Below, one piece after another: positions 20,809 through 28,367 of a stretch of 64,000 bases of DNA. The first letter of the stretch is position 1, and each line of letters begins with the position of its first letter. The stretch is from Candidatus Thiodiazotropha endolucinida (GTDB lineage: Bacteria; Pseudomonadota; Gammaproteobacteria; Chromatiales; Chromatiaceae), in the NCBI RefSeq assembly GCF_001715975.1, contig NZ_MARB01000019.1:1-64000 (forward strand). Reading direction: 5' to 3'. The position numbers were made by a program, and so were the translations under genes. The notes under the pieces are model-generated. The model did no database searches. It worked only from the letters and a program-made list of their open reading frames with translations, and was not told the DNA's origin.

Positions 20809-21216
20809 TCATAATTCCGATAAGAATGTACAGACAACCCTACGATCTGTCCTGGGCCCATCGAACTCGCAGAAGAAGATATTCTGCCAGCGTGAGAGAC
20901 CCAGCTTGCCATCGATAATCGGGATGGTCTCTGATGGCCCAATCAAGCCCGCTTTGAGGTGACTGTCTCCATTGCCGTCCTGGGCGTCGTGCAGCCAGAC
21001 GCCCTGTGGGATCATCTTGCGCAGCAGGTTGACCACATCGGACTGCACACTCTGGTCCCAGTTCTCCTGGATCATGATCGCCGCTGTTGCACCTTGCGCG
21101 TAGACATTCACCAATCCCTGTTCAATACCGCTGTGTGCCAGCACTCGTTCAACCTGGTCTGTGATATCGACTAAAGTCTCGCGTTTGTCGGTCTGCAAAT
21201 GAATCGTCTCACCCAT
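20809..21216 (-). CDS. YjbQ family (UPF0047) protein
   Basis: 135 residues, close to the family length. The conserved elements are T-D-Q-V-E-R-V-L, G-L-V-N-V-Y-A-Q-G-A-T-A-A-I-M-I-Q-E-N (about 35-53), the His in V-W-L-H-D and the C-terminal L-G-R-W-Q-like region L-S-R-W-Q-N-I-F-F-C-E-F-D-G-P-R (about 107-122). Some members complement loss of thiamine-phosphate synthase weakly, but the native role is unknown. It stands alone, converging with the lipocalin gene. The 193 bases between them hold nothing I can name. Confidence 0.85.
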   Translation of the reverse strand: MGETIHLQTDKRETLVDITDQVERVLAHSGIEQGLVNVYAQGATAAIMIQENWDQSVQSDVVNLLRKMIPQGVWLHDAQDGNGDSHLKAGLIGPSETIPIIDGKLGLSRWQNIFFCEFDGPRTDRRVVCTFLSEL

Positions 21217-21462
21217 AGCCGTTTCTCACCCGCTGTTCGCTGAGATTAAATATCCCATCCAATGTTCCTGCTACCAATTTTGTCAGATAAAAGCCCGATG
21301 CCCGATTTCTACCGCGCAATCGGCTCTCCGTGAATAGAGACTGTTTACAAGCTGCTCAGGTGGTTTAATCATACAAGGCTTGGCGTCGATCTGTATTCTT
21401 GCAGCAACAGTCACCCACTCATCACATTTTTCGGTACGCCAAATTGGCATATTTTTTTTCTT

Positions 21463-21483
21463 TTGATAACAAACGGTTATCAA
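21463..21483. promoter_or_regulatory. Palindrome 1 upstream of the respiratory cluster
   Basis: Eight-base perfect inverted repeat T-T-G-A-T-A-A-C / G-T-T-A-T-C-A-A with a five-base spacer. It lies in the 561-bp gene-free stretch 21217-21777. The surrounding bases are T/A-rich, but no T-tract follows in either direction, so it looks like an operator rather than a terminator. The half-site differs in spacing from the FNR/DNR consensus (TTGAT-N4-ATCAA). The cognate regulator is unknown. Confidence 0.5.
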
Positions 21484-21553
21484 CAAGCGCATCAATCAAC
21501 CAGACATTTTGTCAGGTTCAGCCATTAGCCGGCACGTATTGAGAATAACTATC

Positions 21554-21568
21554 GATAATATTTTTATC
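21554..21568. promoter_or_regulatory. Palindrome 2 upstream of the respiratory cluster
   Basis: G-A-T-A-A / T-T-A-T-C with a five-base spacer, and A-A following, so it matches palindrome 1 in half-site and spacing. The two are about 88 bp apart, centre to centre, roughly eight helical turns, which would suit cooperative binding. The rest of the 21217-21777 gap includes an 8-bp inverted pair at 21687-21694 / 21732-21739 in the likely leader of the cluster. Confidence 0.4.
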
Positions 21569-21777
21569 AAAATAAACAATAGGATATCGAATCAACTCGC
21601 ATAATGGCACAGGGATTGCTGCTTCTGTTGAGATCGGCTTGCACGTCCGGCATAAAACCGCTGTAAAAAATTAACGCGACTGCAGTATTCCGCTTTTTTT
21701 TTAACGACAACACTTTACCGCTAATCGGTATAGCGGAATGTATTGACAGTCTTGAAACAGGCCAAGAGGTAATTCAG

Positions 21778-22113
21778 ATGCTTAAAAGATGGATCATGCC
21801 GCTGCAAAAATGGCTGTTCGGAGTAACTGATAATCAACACCACACCCGGTTGGACAGTTCAGATGAGCCGGATACTACCCGCAGACGTTTTTTCAAGCAG
21901 GCAGCCATCAGCACGGTGAGTGTCGCCGGCACCGCTGGACTGGCCAAGACTGTCGTTGATTCCATGCCTCAGCCCGACTTGCGACAGCAATATAACCAAG
22001 ACGCCGTTAAGGGTGAAAATGAACTCCTGCAACGGGAATATGTGGTTATGACCGACGAGGAAAAGGACACAATGGTGCAGTCACTCGTCGATACCTATAA
22101 CAAAGAATCCTGA
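21778..22113 (+). CDS. Small Tat-exported protein, first gene of the redox cluster
   Basis: 111 residues. A Tat signal T-T-R-R-R-F-F-K at 33-40 is followed by a hydrophobic stretch to about residue 60. There are no Cys, so it carries no heme or Fe-S centre. The C-terminal 24 residues (Y-V-V-M-T-D-E-E-K..., 88-111) closely match residues 59-82 of the next gene's product (Y-R-L-M-T-D-E-E-K...). The shared module suggests common docking to one partner. I do not recognise a named family; a small Tat subunit of the complex is the best reading. Confidence 0.7.
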   Translation: MLKRWIMPLQKWLFGVTDNQHHTRLDSSDEPDTTRRRFFKQAAISTVSVAGTAGLAKTVVDSMPQPDLRQQYNQDAVKGENELLQREYVVMTDEEKDTMVQSLVDTYNKES

Positions 22114-22166
22114 TCATCACGCGATTATTCCAGTCTATCCGATAGCCACCCGATCAGAGGACAGCC

Positions 22167-23195
22167 ATGCCCAAACAAGATGAGAGCAAAGAAAACGATA
22201 GCAAACCCACCACCCGACGTGATTTTCTGCGCAGTGCGGGCAACTACACGGTGGCATCACTATCCGGCGCGGCAATGCTGCTGTCCGATCCCAAACCGGC
22301 GAAAGCGAATGTCACATGGGCGGAACATTTCCAAAAAAACTATCGGCTGATGACAGATGAGGAAAAAAAGGAGGCTATCGATCGCCTCGAAACCCGTTAT
22401 TCAGAGGAATACGGTAAAAAAGTCATCGTCGACGATGCACCCTCAATGGAGGGTGTTTTGTTTGGATATGCGCTCAATATACAGAAATGCATCGGTTGCC
22501 GTCGGTGTGTCAAGGCCTGCGTGGCGGAGAACAACCAGTCCCGTGGCGACGAACAGCAGATCGAGTGGATTCGCGTCTTACGCATGGAAAAGGGAAATTT
22601 TACCGAAGCGGGCAGGGATCAACACGGATACCCGGATGCATACGGCGTTCAGGTCGGCGGCAACGCCTACAAACCCGCGGGAGTGGTGCTGGAAGGCCAG
22701 CACTATTATGAGCCGGAACAGGTGCCGGAAAAGGATGCCTTCTACTTTCCCATGCAATGCATGCAGTGTGAGAAACCGCCCTGTGTCAAGGTCTGCCCGG
22801 TACGTACCACCTATCGTGATCCCGACGGCATCGTGGTTATCGATTACAACTGGTGTATCGGCTGTCGCATGTGCATCGGTGCCTGTCCCTATTGGGCCCG
22901 GCGCTTCAATTGGGGCGAACCCAATCTGCCGAAGGAAGAGATGAATCCCAATACCCACTATCTTGGCAACCGCCCGCGTATGAAAGGTGTCGTCGAGAAA
23001 TGCAGCTTCTGTATCCAGCGTACCCGCAAAGGCCGCTGGACTGCTTGTGTCGAGGTATGCCCCGTCGGCGCCCGCAAGTTCGGCAACCTGTTGGATCCGA
23101 ACAGTGAAATCCGCAAAGTCCTGGCGAACAAGAAAGTGTTCCGCCTGAGGGCCGACCTCAACACCTATCCTAAGTTTTTCTATTTCATGGATTAA
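22167..23195 (+). CDS. Tat-exported 4x[4Fe-4S] ferredoxin subunit (DsrO/NrfC type)
   Basis: 342 residues. Tat signal T-T-R-R-D-F-L-R at 15-22. Sixteen Cys form four clusters: 108/111/114/118, 198/201/206/210, 230/233/236/240 and 279/282/294/298. A roughly 80-residue insertion separates the first and second groups. This layout is that of periplasmic electron-transfer subunits such as DsrO, NrfC and HybA. Residues 59-82 contain the M-T-D-E-E-K module shared with the preceding small protein. It should relay electrons between the membrane subunit downstream and a periplasmic cytochrome. Confidence 0.88.
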   Translation: MPKQDESKENDSKPTTRRDFLRSAGNYTVASLSGAAMLLSDPKPAKANVTWAEHFQKNYRLMTDEEKKEAIDRLETRYSEEYGKKVIVDDAPSMEGVLFGYALNIQKCIGCRRCVKACVAENNQSRGDEQQIEWIRVLRMEKGNFTEAGRDQHGYPDAYGVQVGGNAYKPAGVVLEGQHYYEPEQVPEKDAFYFPMQCMQCEKPPCVKVCPVRTTYRDPDGIVVIDYNWCIGCRMCIGACPYWARRFNWGEPNLPKEEMNPNTHYLGNRPRMKGVVEKCSFCIQRTRKGRWTACVEVCPVGARKFGNLLDPNSEIRKVLANKKVFRLRADLNTYPKFFYFMD

Positions 23196-23206
23196 GGGGA
23201 GATCTC

Positions 23207-24463
23207 ATGATGCGCTTTTTTCAATTCGTGGTCGATTTCCTGCGGGCAGGCTTCACCGGGGGCATCCTGTTCTGGTCCTGGATGCTCTTCCTGTCCTTTT
23301 TCATCATGCTATGGGGTTACGGGGAGTATGTTCAAATCGCCAATGGCATGATCGTCACCAACCTCAATGATCAGGTCAGCTGGGGTTTCTACCTGGCCAA
23401 TTTCGTGTTCATGGTCGGTGTGGCGGCAGCTGCGGTAACTGTGGTATTTCCCGCCTATGTCTATAAGCACAAAGAGTTGCACCGCATTGTGATACTTGGC
23501 GAAATGCTCGCCATTGCAGCGGTGGTGATGTGTCTGCTTTTCGTCGTTGCGCATATGGGGAGACCGGACCGCCTGTGGCATATCTTCCCGGTGATTGGTA
23601 TTTTCAACTGGCCCCATGCCATGCTGACATGGGATGTTATCGTGCTCAGCGGTTACCTGCTGCTCAATATCATCGGCGGTTTCTACTATCTGTATAAAAA
23701 ATATACCGGCACTGAGGTCAACAAGGCCTTCTATCTGCCGATCGTCTATATCGCCATTGTCTGGGCATTGAGTATCCATACGGTTACGGCATTCCTGATC
23801 AACACCATGCCGGCGCGTCCGATGTGGTTCCACTCGATGATGCCGATCAAGTTCATCACCACGGCGTTTGCCGCGGGCCCCTCGCTGATTATCATCGTAT
23901 TCCTTCTGGTGCGCCGTTTCACACCCATGAAGATTGCCGATGAGGCCTTCCATCTCCTTTCCCAGATTGTTGTCTGGTGTCTAGGCATTGCCCTGTTTCT
24001 GACAATGTCGGAGATCGTCACCGAACTCTACCCATCCACAGAGCACTCATTGGGTCTGCAATATCTGATGTTCGGGCACAATGGACTCAACAGCCTGGTA
24101 CCCTATTTCTGGACTGCACTCTCCCTGATGGTGGGCTCATTCGTGTTGTTGCTGATACCCAGGATCAGAAAAAACCTGACTCTCCTGCCCTTCATCTGCA
24201 TCGCTGCCTTTATCGGCATCTGGATCGAAAAAGGTATGGGATTGATGCTACCCGGTGTGATCCCGACACCCATTGGCGAGTTCGCAGAATATACACCGAG
24301 CCATATCGAACTCATGGTTGTTGGCGGTGTGTGGGCAATCGGCTTCTTCTTGCTTACCTTCATGCTTAAAGGGGCGGTCGCGGTAATGCTGGGAGAAGTC
24401 CGCTACCAAACACGGGAAATCGAGCAACCTGTATCAGGCGAGCAGACAGAAGCAACAACTTGA
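23207..24463 (+). CDS. NrfD-family integral membrane quinone subunit (DsrP/HybB-like)
   Basis: 418 residues with about ten membrane helices. Motifs G-R-P-D-R-L-W-H-I (about 118-126), I-F-N-W-P-H-A-M-L-T-W-D-V (about 131-143), S-G-Y-L-L-L-N and S-I-H-T-V-T-A-F-L (about 189-197) are typical of the DsrP/HybB branch of the NrfD superfamily, which exchanges electrons with the quinone pool. It begins 11 bases after the Fe-S gene with GGGGAGA upstream, so the two are co-translated. No b-type heme is required in this family. The direction of electron flow cannot be read from sequence. Confidence 0.88.
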   Translation: MMRFFQFVVDFLRAGFTGGILFWSWMLFLSFFIMLWGYGEYVQIANGMIVTNLNDQVSWGFYLANFVFMVGVAAAAVTVVFPAYVYKHKELHRIVILGEMLAIAAVVMCLLFVVAHMGRPDRLWHIFPVIGIFNWPHAMLTWDVIVLSGYLLLNIIGGFYYLYKKYTGTEVNKAFYLPIVYIAIVWALSIHTVTAFLINTMPARPMWFHSMMPIKFITTAFAAGPSLIIIVFLLVRRFTPMKIADEAFHLLSQIVVWCLGIALFLTMSEIVTELYPSTEHSLGLQYLMFGHNGLNSLVPYFWTALSLMVGSFVLLLIPRIRKNLTLLPFICIAAFIGIWIEKGMGLMLPGVIPTPIGEFAEYTPSHIELMVVGGVWAIGFFLLTFMLKGAVAVMLGEVRYQTREIEQPVSGEQTEATT

Positions 24464-24512
24464 CCTTGTGACTCATGGATTGTGCGGACAATATCGATTT
24501 GGAGAAAAAAAG

Positions 24513-25322
24513 ATGACGAGCTATCGAAACCATCTGTCTATTTTGGGTCTCTGCTTGCTGGCGGTTATATCGATCAAATCCGCAATCGGCACTGAGGCTC
24601 AGGAAGGCAACGAATGCTTCGAAAGCAGGGACGGCATGTCACAAGTCATTTCACACGAAACAGCACCTGGACTGATGAATGTGAAATGCTCCCCCACTAC
24701 CGGGGGCGTACTGTGGTGGGGAGACCCTTTCGAAGGCACTATCCCCATGGGTCACATGGATGTAGAAGCGGATTACTTTCATGAAGAGGCCGTGGTGAAA
24801 CCCCGTGAACCGCAAATTGACAGGAACAAAATGCTGACGATATGCAGCATGGCCTGCCACAACGGTGAATATGTTCCGATCCCGTACAACAAAGATCCCC
24901 GCCCGTTGAAGATGCATCTGGACATTATTCCCGACGCCATGAACCTCAAGCATGGCAAAGGAGGCGTCTGGTGTCTTGATTGTCACCACCTGGTCGACCG
25001 CACCAAACTGATCGACAATTTCGGTTATTCGATCAGCTTCAATCAACCACAAAAACTCTGTGGCAAGTGTCACGGTCAGGTCTATCGTGCCTGGCGCGAC
25101 GGAATCCATGGTAAGCGAATCGGCATGTGGGACAAGGGCGGTAAAAAACGCTGGTGGGTCTGTACTGAATGCCACAACCCGCATGATGTTGAACAAGCTG
25201 GGAGAAATTCCGGCTTTGCCCAATTACGGCCGGAACCGGCACCGAACCTGCCAAAAGGGATGACAAATGCGGATCACGAAAGGATGCACCATGGCCCAAT
25301 CCAAAGTGAAGAGCCTCACTAA
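24513..25322 (+). CDS. Periplasmic four-heme c-type cytochrome with one CX3CH site
   Basis: 269 residues from ATG 24513 (GGAG eight bases upstream); an earlier ATG lacks a ribosome site. A Sec signal ends near G-T-E-A. Heme motifs: C111-x3-C115-H116 (non-standard spacing), C154-x2-C157-H158, C183-x2-C186-H187, C217-x2-C220-H221. It would be the periplasmic cytochrome partner of the Fe-S and NrfD subunits. It is larger than DsrJ and has a long heme-free N-terminal part (30-108). I cannot tie it to a named enzyme. A catalytic role is possible. Confidence 0.8.
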   Translation: MTSYRNHLSILGLCLLAVISIKSAIGTEAQEGNECFESRDGMSQVISHETAPGLMNVKCSPTTGGVLWWGDPFEGTIPMGHMDVEADYFHEEAVVKPREPQIDRNKMLTICSMACHNGEYVPIPYNKDPRPLKMHLDIIPDAMNLKHGKGGVWCLDCHHLVDRTKLIDNFGYSISFNQPQKLCGKCHGQVYRAWRDGIHGKRIGMWDKGGKKRWWVCTECHNPHDVEQAGRNSGFAQLRPEPAPNLPKGMTNADHERMHHGPIQSEEPH

Positions 25323-25434
25323 AGATGACTGTATCACCAATATCCATATACAGCTCAGGGCGTGATGAGGGATGTAAAAATTTATGCTCGTTCATACACA
25401 GCAAGAGTAATGTTGATCAACGGAGAAGAGAAGA

Positions 25435-26184
25435 GTGACAACCAGTTTCCAGAATAGAGAAAATGTCCGGCGACAGGCATTCGAATCGATCTGGGAAAGC
25501 CAGATCGATGCGGTGTTTTCCGATGTCGCAGCGGTCTATGACAGAGCCAATGACTTTGCCAGTCTCGGAACCCTGAATGGTCTGCGTCGCAGATTCATCG
25601 CCACCATTGACGTTTCACCTGGCCAACGGGTACTCGATGTGTGCGCCGGAACCAATGTGGTCGGTATCGACCTGCTTAAAAAAGAGCCAAACCTTGATAT
25701 CTACGCAGTCGATCGCAGTGATGCCATGCAGAAAGTCGGCAGCGATCGCGCCGCACAACAGGGCTTCGATATTAAAGGACATATCTGCGATGTTCATCGG
25801 CTGCCATTTCCCGACAACCATTTCGACGTGGTGACTTTGCAATATGCAACACGTCACTTGCGTGTCATCGATGTTTTCTCAGAGATCAATCGGGTGCTTA
25901 AACCGGGAGGACACTTCTATCATTTCGATATGTTGAGGCCAGCCAGCAAAATAATTGAAGAGGCTTATTGCCTCTATTTGCGGGGATGTCTCAAAACGAT
26001 CTCCTGGGCCATCAGAGTCGGACCTGAAGCGAGAAACTGCTGTGACTATTTTATTGATGCCATCCGTCTTTTCTACTCCACGGATGAACTCTCTCGCCTG
26101 CTCTCTGAATTAGGTTTTTCAGACGTTATCGGCAAACCCCTGCTGGGCGGTACTGTTGCGATACACAAAGCGTGCAAGGTTTAG
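25435..26184 (+). CDS. UbiE/MenG-like SAM-dependent methyltransferase
   Basis: 249 residues, GTG start with GGAGAAGAG upstream. It aligns along its length with UbiE/MenG: V-F-S-D-V-A-A-V-Y-D (about 27-36), SAM motif I V-L-D-V-C-A-G-T, L-P-F-P-D-N-H-F-D-V-V-T (about 122-133), R-V-L-K-P-G-G-H (about 151-158) and a C-terminal T-V-A-I-H-K. Motif I lacks the usual second Gly-x-Gly (A-G-T-N versus G-G-T-G-D). Position in a quinone-oxidoreductase cluster suggests that it methylates a quinone. Whether it is the cell's only UbiE or a specialised copy cannot be told here. Confidence 0.78.
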   Translation: MTTSFQNRENVRRQAFESIWESQIDAVFSDVAAVYDRANDFASLGTLNGLRRRFIATIDVSPGQRVLDVCAGTNVVGIDLLKKEPNLDIYAVDRSDAMQKVGSDRAAQQGFDIKGHICDVHRLPFPDNHFDVVTLQYATRHLRVIDVFSEINRVLKPGGHFYHFDMLRPASKIIEEAYCLYLRGCLKTISWAIRVGPEARNCCDYFIDAIRLFYSTDELSRLLSELGFSDVIGKPLLGGTVAIHKACKV

Positions 26185-26248
26185 CGGAGGGGTCTCATCC
26201 GCAATCGGTCACTGATACATGCGCAGTTTCTTCTTGGGTAATGACATT

Positions 26249-26575
26249 ATGACAATTCATAACAGATTGATCACTTACATCGGCATCCTCGCCATCGCCC
26301 TGACGCCTTTTGCGGCACAGGCATTGGATGCGCCTGCTCTCTACCATGAACGTACTTGTATCGCATGCCACGGCGCAAACGGCAGAGAGCCGGTGATGGA
26401 TGAATATCCTAAATTAGCCGGGCAACCGGAACAGTATCTTCTGACACAGATGAAGGATATTAAAAGCGGATCGCGATCGAATGCTCACTCAATGGCCATG
26501 AAAAATGTAATGCACCTGATCAGTGATGAGGAGATGTCTGTACTGGCAGAATGGCTCGCGAAACTTCCCGAATAA
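26249..26575 (+). CDS. Small periplasmic c-type cytochrome (c553/c4-half type)
   Basis: 108 residues from ATG 26249, with a Sec signal ending near A-Q-A. One heme site C37-x2-C40-H41 in C-I-A-C-H-G-A-N-G-R; likely Met ligand in S-M-A-M-K-N-V-M-H. It resembles the single-domain cytochromes that shuttle electrons to terminal oxidases or reductases. It is paralogous to the cytochrome at 27526-27858, with shared elements Y-P-K-[LI]-A-G-Q and M-K-[DN]-[IG]-[KS]. It starts 64 bases after the methyltransferase. Confidence 0.82.
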   Translation: MTIHNRLITYIGILAIALTPFAAQALDAPALYHERTCIACHGANGREPVMDEYPKLAGQPEQYLLTQMKDIKSGSRSNAHSMAMKNVMHLISDEEMSVLAEWLAKLPE

Positions 26576-26613
26576 ACTTGCCTGCCGAATTCAAAGGGGG
26601 CAGATCGATGGGG

Positions 26614-27072
26614 TCAGCAACCCCAGGCCGCATCAACCAGAGAGGCGATCTGATTGTAATAGGCATCGCGATCCATACCAAGCACGGTGGCACCGAATAT
26701 TTCTGCATCGTTTGCAGTGGCAAGATCGCCATAGTTAACCAGTACCAATTGATAGAGAATGAGCGCGGGTATATCGTCGTGTCGATTTTTGTAATAACTG
26801 TGCAACAAAATGGTGTAGCCATCTTCAGGATTATCAGAAACAGGCTCTGTTTTTCCGAACATGCCGGGTTCGATACCTTCGGATACAAACCTGATATTCA
26901 CGGGATAGCGAACCGATTTTCTATCTTCGAGCATGCTGAGCACCGTCCGATAATCGATCTCGTCACCGTAACGGGTTCGTATCTCTTTCGCCTTTTCAAG
27001 GGCATGCTGCGAAACCGCACTGTGTATAACCTTTCCCGCTCTTTTTTTAACCTTGGGTTTTTGTTGCGCCAT
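26614..27072 (-). CDS. Hypothetical cytoplasmic protein
   Basis: 152 residues. A very basic N-terminus (K-P-K-V-K-K-R-A-G-K) is followed by a helical part and a beta-rich C-terminus ending D-A-A-W-G-C. There is no signal peptide, membrane helix or cofactor motif. It is divergent from the next unknown gene (38 bases between starts) and convergent with the upstream cytochrome gene, the only minus-strand gene in the cluster. I do not recognise it. Confidence 0.55.
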   Translation of the reverse strand: MAQQKPKVKKRAGKVIHSAVSQHALEKAKEIRTRYGDEIDYRTVLSMLEDRKSVRYPVNIRFVSEGIEPGMFGKTEPVSDNPEDGYTILLHSYYKNRHDDIPALILYQLVLVNYGDLATANDAEIFGATVLGMDRDAYYNQIASLVDAAWGC

Positions 27073-27110
27073 GACAATAATATATTTGCTGTGATAACCA
27101 GGGATAGCCT

Positions 27111-27482
27111 ATGTCCGAATACTCACTGAAGTTTACCGAAGATCCTATAGAGGAATCCAGACAACGCACCATTGATGAGATCCATCAATTCATCAGGTCG
27201 ATGGATGGACGACCGCTCGCAGTGGTGACCCTGGACAATGAGCAGAGCGATCTTTGGGACTCGGAGGGAACGATCGACTACCAGGATATCTATGGACGAC
27301 AAATCATCAGTCAAATTTCGGACGGCTCCACTGAAACCCTGCTGATCCGTAATAACGAAGGGTTTCCACTGGCGTTGGCGGCATTGAGCAGTGTTGACGG
27401 CTGGCAGGGGATCGGCATCGAGAAGCGTTTACGCTTCGAAGTGGCAAGGATGTTTCAGAATGATGAAACTGAATTCGAATGA
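27111..27482 (+). CDS. Hypothetical protein
   Basis: 123 residues, acidic, ATG start with AGGGA upstream. No signal peptide, Cys or membrane segment. The middle part (D-L-W-D-S-E-G-T-I-D-Y-Q-D-I-Y) and the C-terminus (R-L-R-F-E-V-A-R-M-F) suggest a compact alpha/beta domain I cannot name. It lies 43 bases before a cytochrome gene in the same direction and is probably co-transcribed. Confidence 0.55.
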   Translation: MSEYSLKFTEDPIEESRQRTIDEIHQFIRSMDGRPLAVVTLDNEQSDLWDSEGTIDYQDIYGRQIISQISDGSTETLLIRNNEGFPLALAALSSVDGWQGIGIEKRLRFEVARMFQNDETEFE

Positions 27483-27525
27483 ACGAATACCTTCATACAA
27501 TATACAAGGCCGGGAGGTCATAAAG

Positions 27526-27858
27526 ATGAAAAAATCGAGTTATATTGGGTTATATCTTTGCGGTCTCATTGCAACATCTCTGATATCCAGCGCATATGCC
27601 GAAACCGATAACATAGACAGTGCCAACCTCTACCTCGCCAAGGCATGTGCGGGATGCCACGGTGTTGATGGCCGCTCGCCTGTGGACCCATACTATCCGA
27701 AGATCGCTGGACAGAATGAAGGTTACCTCTACAATCAATTGCGTGACATGAAGAACGGCAGCCGCAACAACAGCCAATCGAATATTATGAAAGGCATCAT
27801 GACTGCCGTCAGCGAAAAGGAGATGCGTGCAATCGCAGCATGGCTTGCGAAACAGTAG
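27526..27858 (+). CDS. Small periplasmic c-type cytochrome, paralogue of the one at 26249
   Basis: 110 residues. ATG 27526 has GGGAGG upstream and begins a clean signal peptide ending S-A-Y-A; the longer open frame upstream overlaps the preceding gene and is not used. Heme site C41-x2-C44-H45 in C-A-G-C-H-G-V-D-G-R, followed by Y-P-K-I-A-G-Q and a Met in S-N-I-M-K-G-I-M. It is likely a soluble electron carrier for the cluster. It converges with nudB. Confidence 0.82.
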   Translation: MKKSSYIGLYLCGLIATSLISSAYAETDNIDSANLYLAKACAGCHGVDGRSPVDPYYPKIAGQNEGYLYNQLRDMKNGSRNNSQSNIMKGIMTAVSEKEMRAIAAWLAKQ

Positions 27859-27910
27859 TCATGAGGGGTACTGCACTTCACAGACCAGGGCCGGCACGGC
27901 GTCGGGAAGC

Positions 27911-27926
27911 GTGTTAACAGGCCTTA
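27911..27926 (-). repeat. Dispersed TAGGGCCTGTTAACA repeat, copy 1
   Basis: On the minus strand the nudB stop codon TAA is followed directly by G-G-C-C-T-G-T-T-A-A-C-A-C, the core of a repeat found at five places in this window. It is the shortest copy. Confidence 0.55.
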
Positions 27927-28367
27927 AGCGGTTTCGCCGAAAAGATGTCGAATCGCTTTCCGGTTGGTCCATGATGACGCCAAGCGAAGGGCTTGTGCAT
28001 AGGAGACCCAGCGATAATCTGCATGTTCCTGTCGGTGAAGCCTGGGCTGCCGCCTGAAGGGCAACATCACCGCAAACCAGTGCTCGGTATTGGTGTGGGT
28101 GTTTGCCGCATAGCGTGAGCGCCAGGCGGGAAGGATAGGAAAGATCTCCTGACAGGCAAGATCGAACAAGGCCCCGCCGGCCATAATCCCGGTCTCCTCG
28201 TAGAGTTCCCGACGCGCAGCCTGAGCGGCGGATTCTCCCCACTCCAGGCTACCGGTCACTGACTGCCAGAAATCCCCGGGGCGGGTTCGACGCAGCATCA
28301 ATATGTCACCCGCTGTGGTATAGACCACAACCAGGACCGATTCGGGGCGTTTATTTGCTTTCTTCAC
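27924..28367 (-). CDS. nudB: Dihydroneopterin triphosphate diphosphatase
   Basis: 147 residues. The Nudix box [10 protein letters not shown]...R-E-L-Y-E-E-T-G-I lies at about 38-60, and the surrounding W-Q-S-V-T-G-S-L-E is typical of NudB. It removes pyrophosphate from dihydroneopterin triphosphate in folate synthesis. The start overlaps the aspS end by 17 bases, and aspS-nudB is a conserved gammaproteobacterial pair. Confidence 0.92.
   Translation of the reverse strand: MKKANKRPESVLVVVYTTAGDILMLRRTRPGDFWQSVTGSLEWGESAAQAARRELYEETGIMAGGALFDLACQEIFPILPAWRSRYAANTHTNTEHWFAVMLPFRRQPRLHRQEHADYRWVSYAQALRLASSWTNRKAIRHLFGETA

Noticed and set aside
21283-21495. 70-codon minus-strand open frame in the gap before the redox cluster
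   Set aside because: No ribosome site or recognisable protein, and palindrome 1 lies inside it; more likely regulatory sequence.
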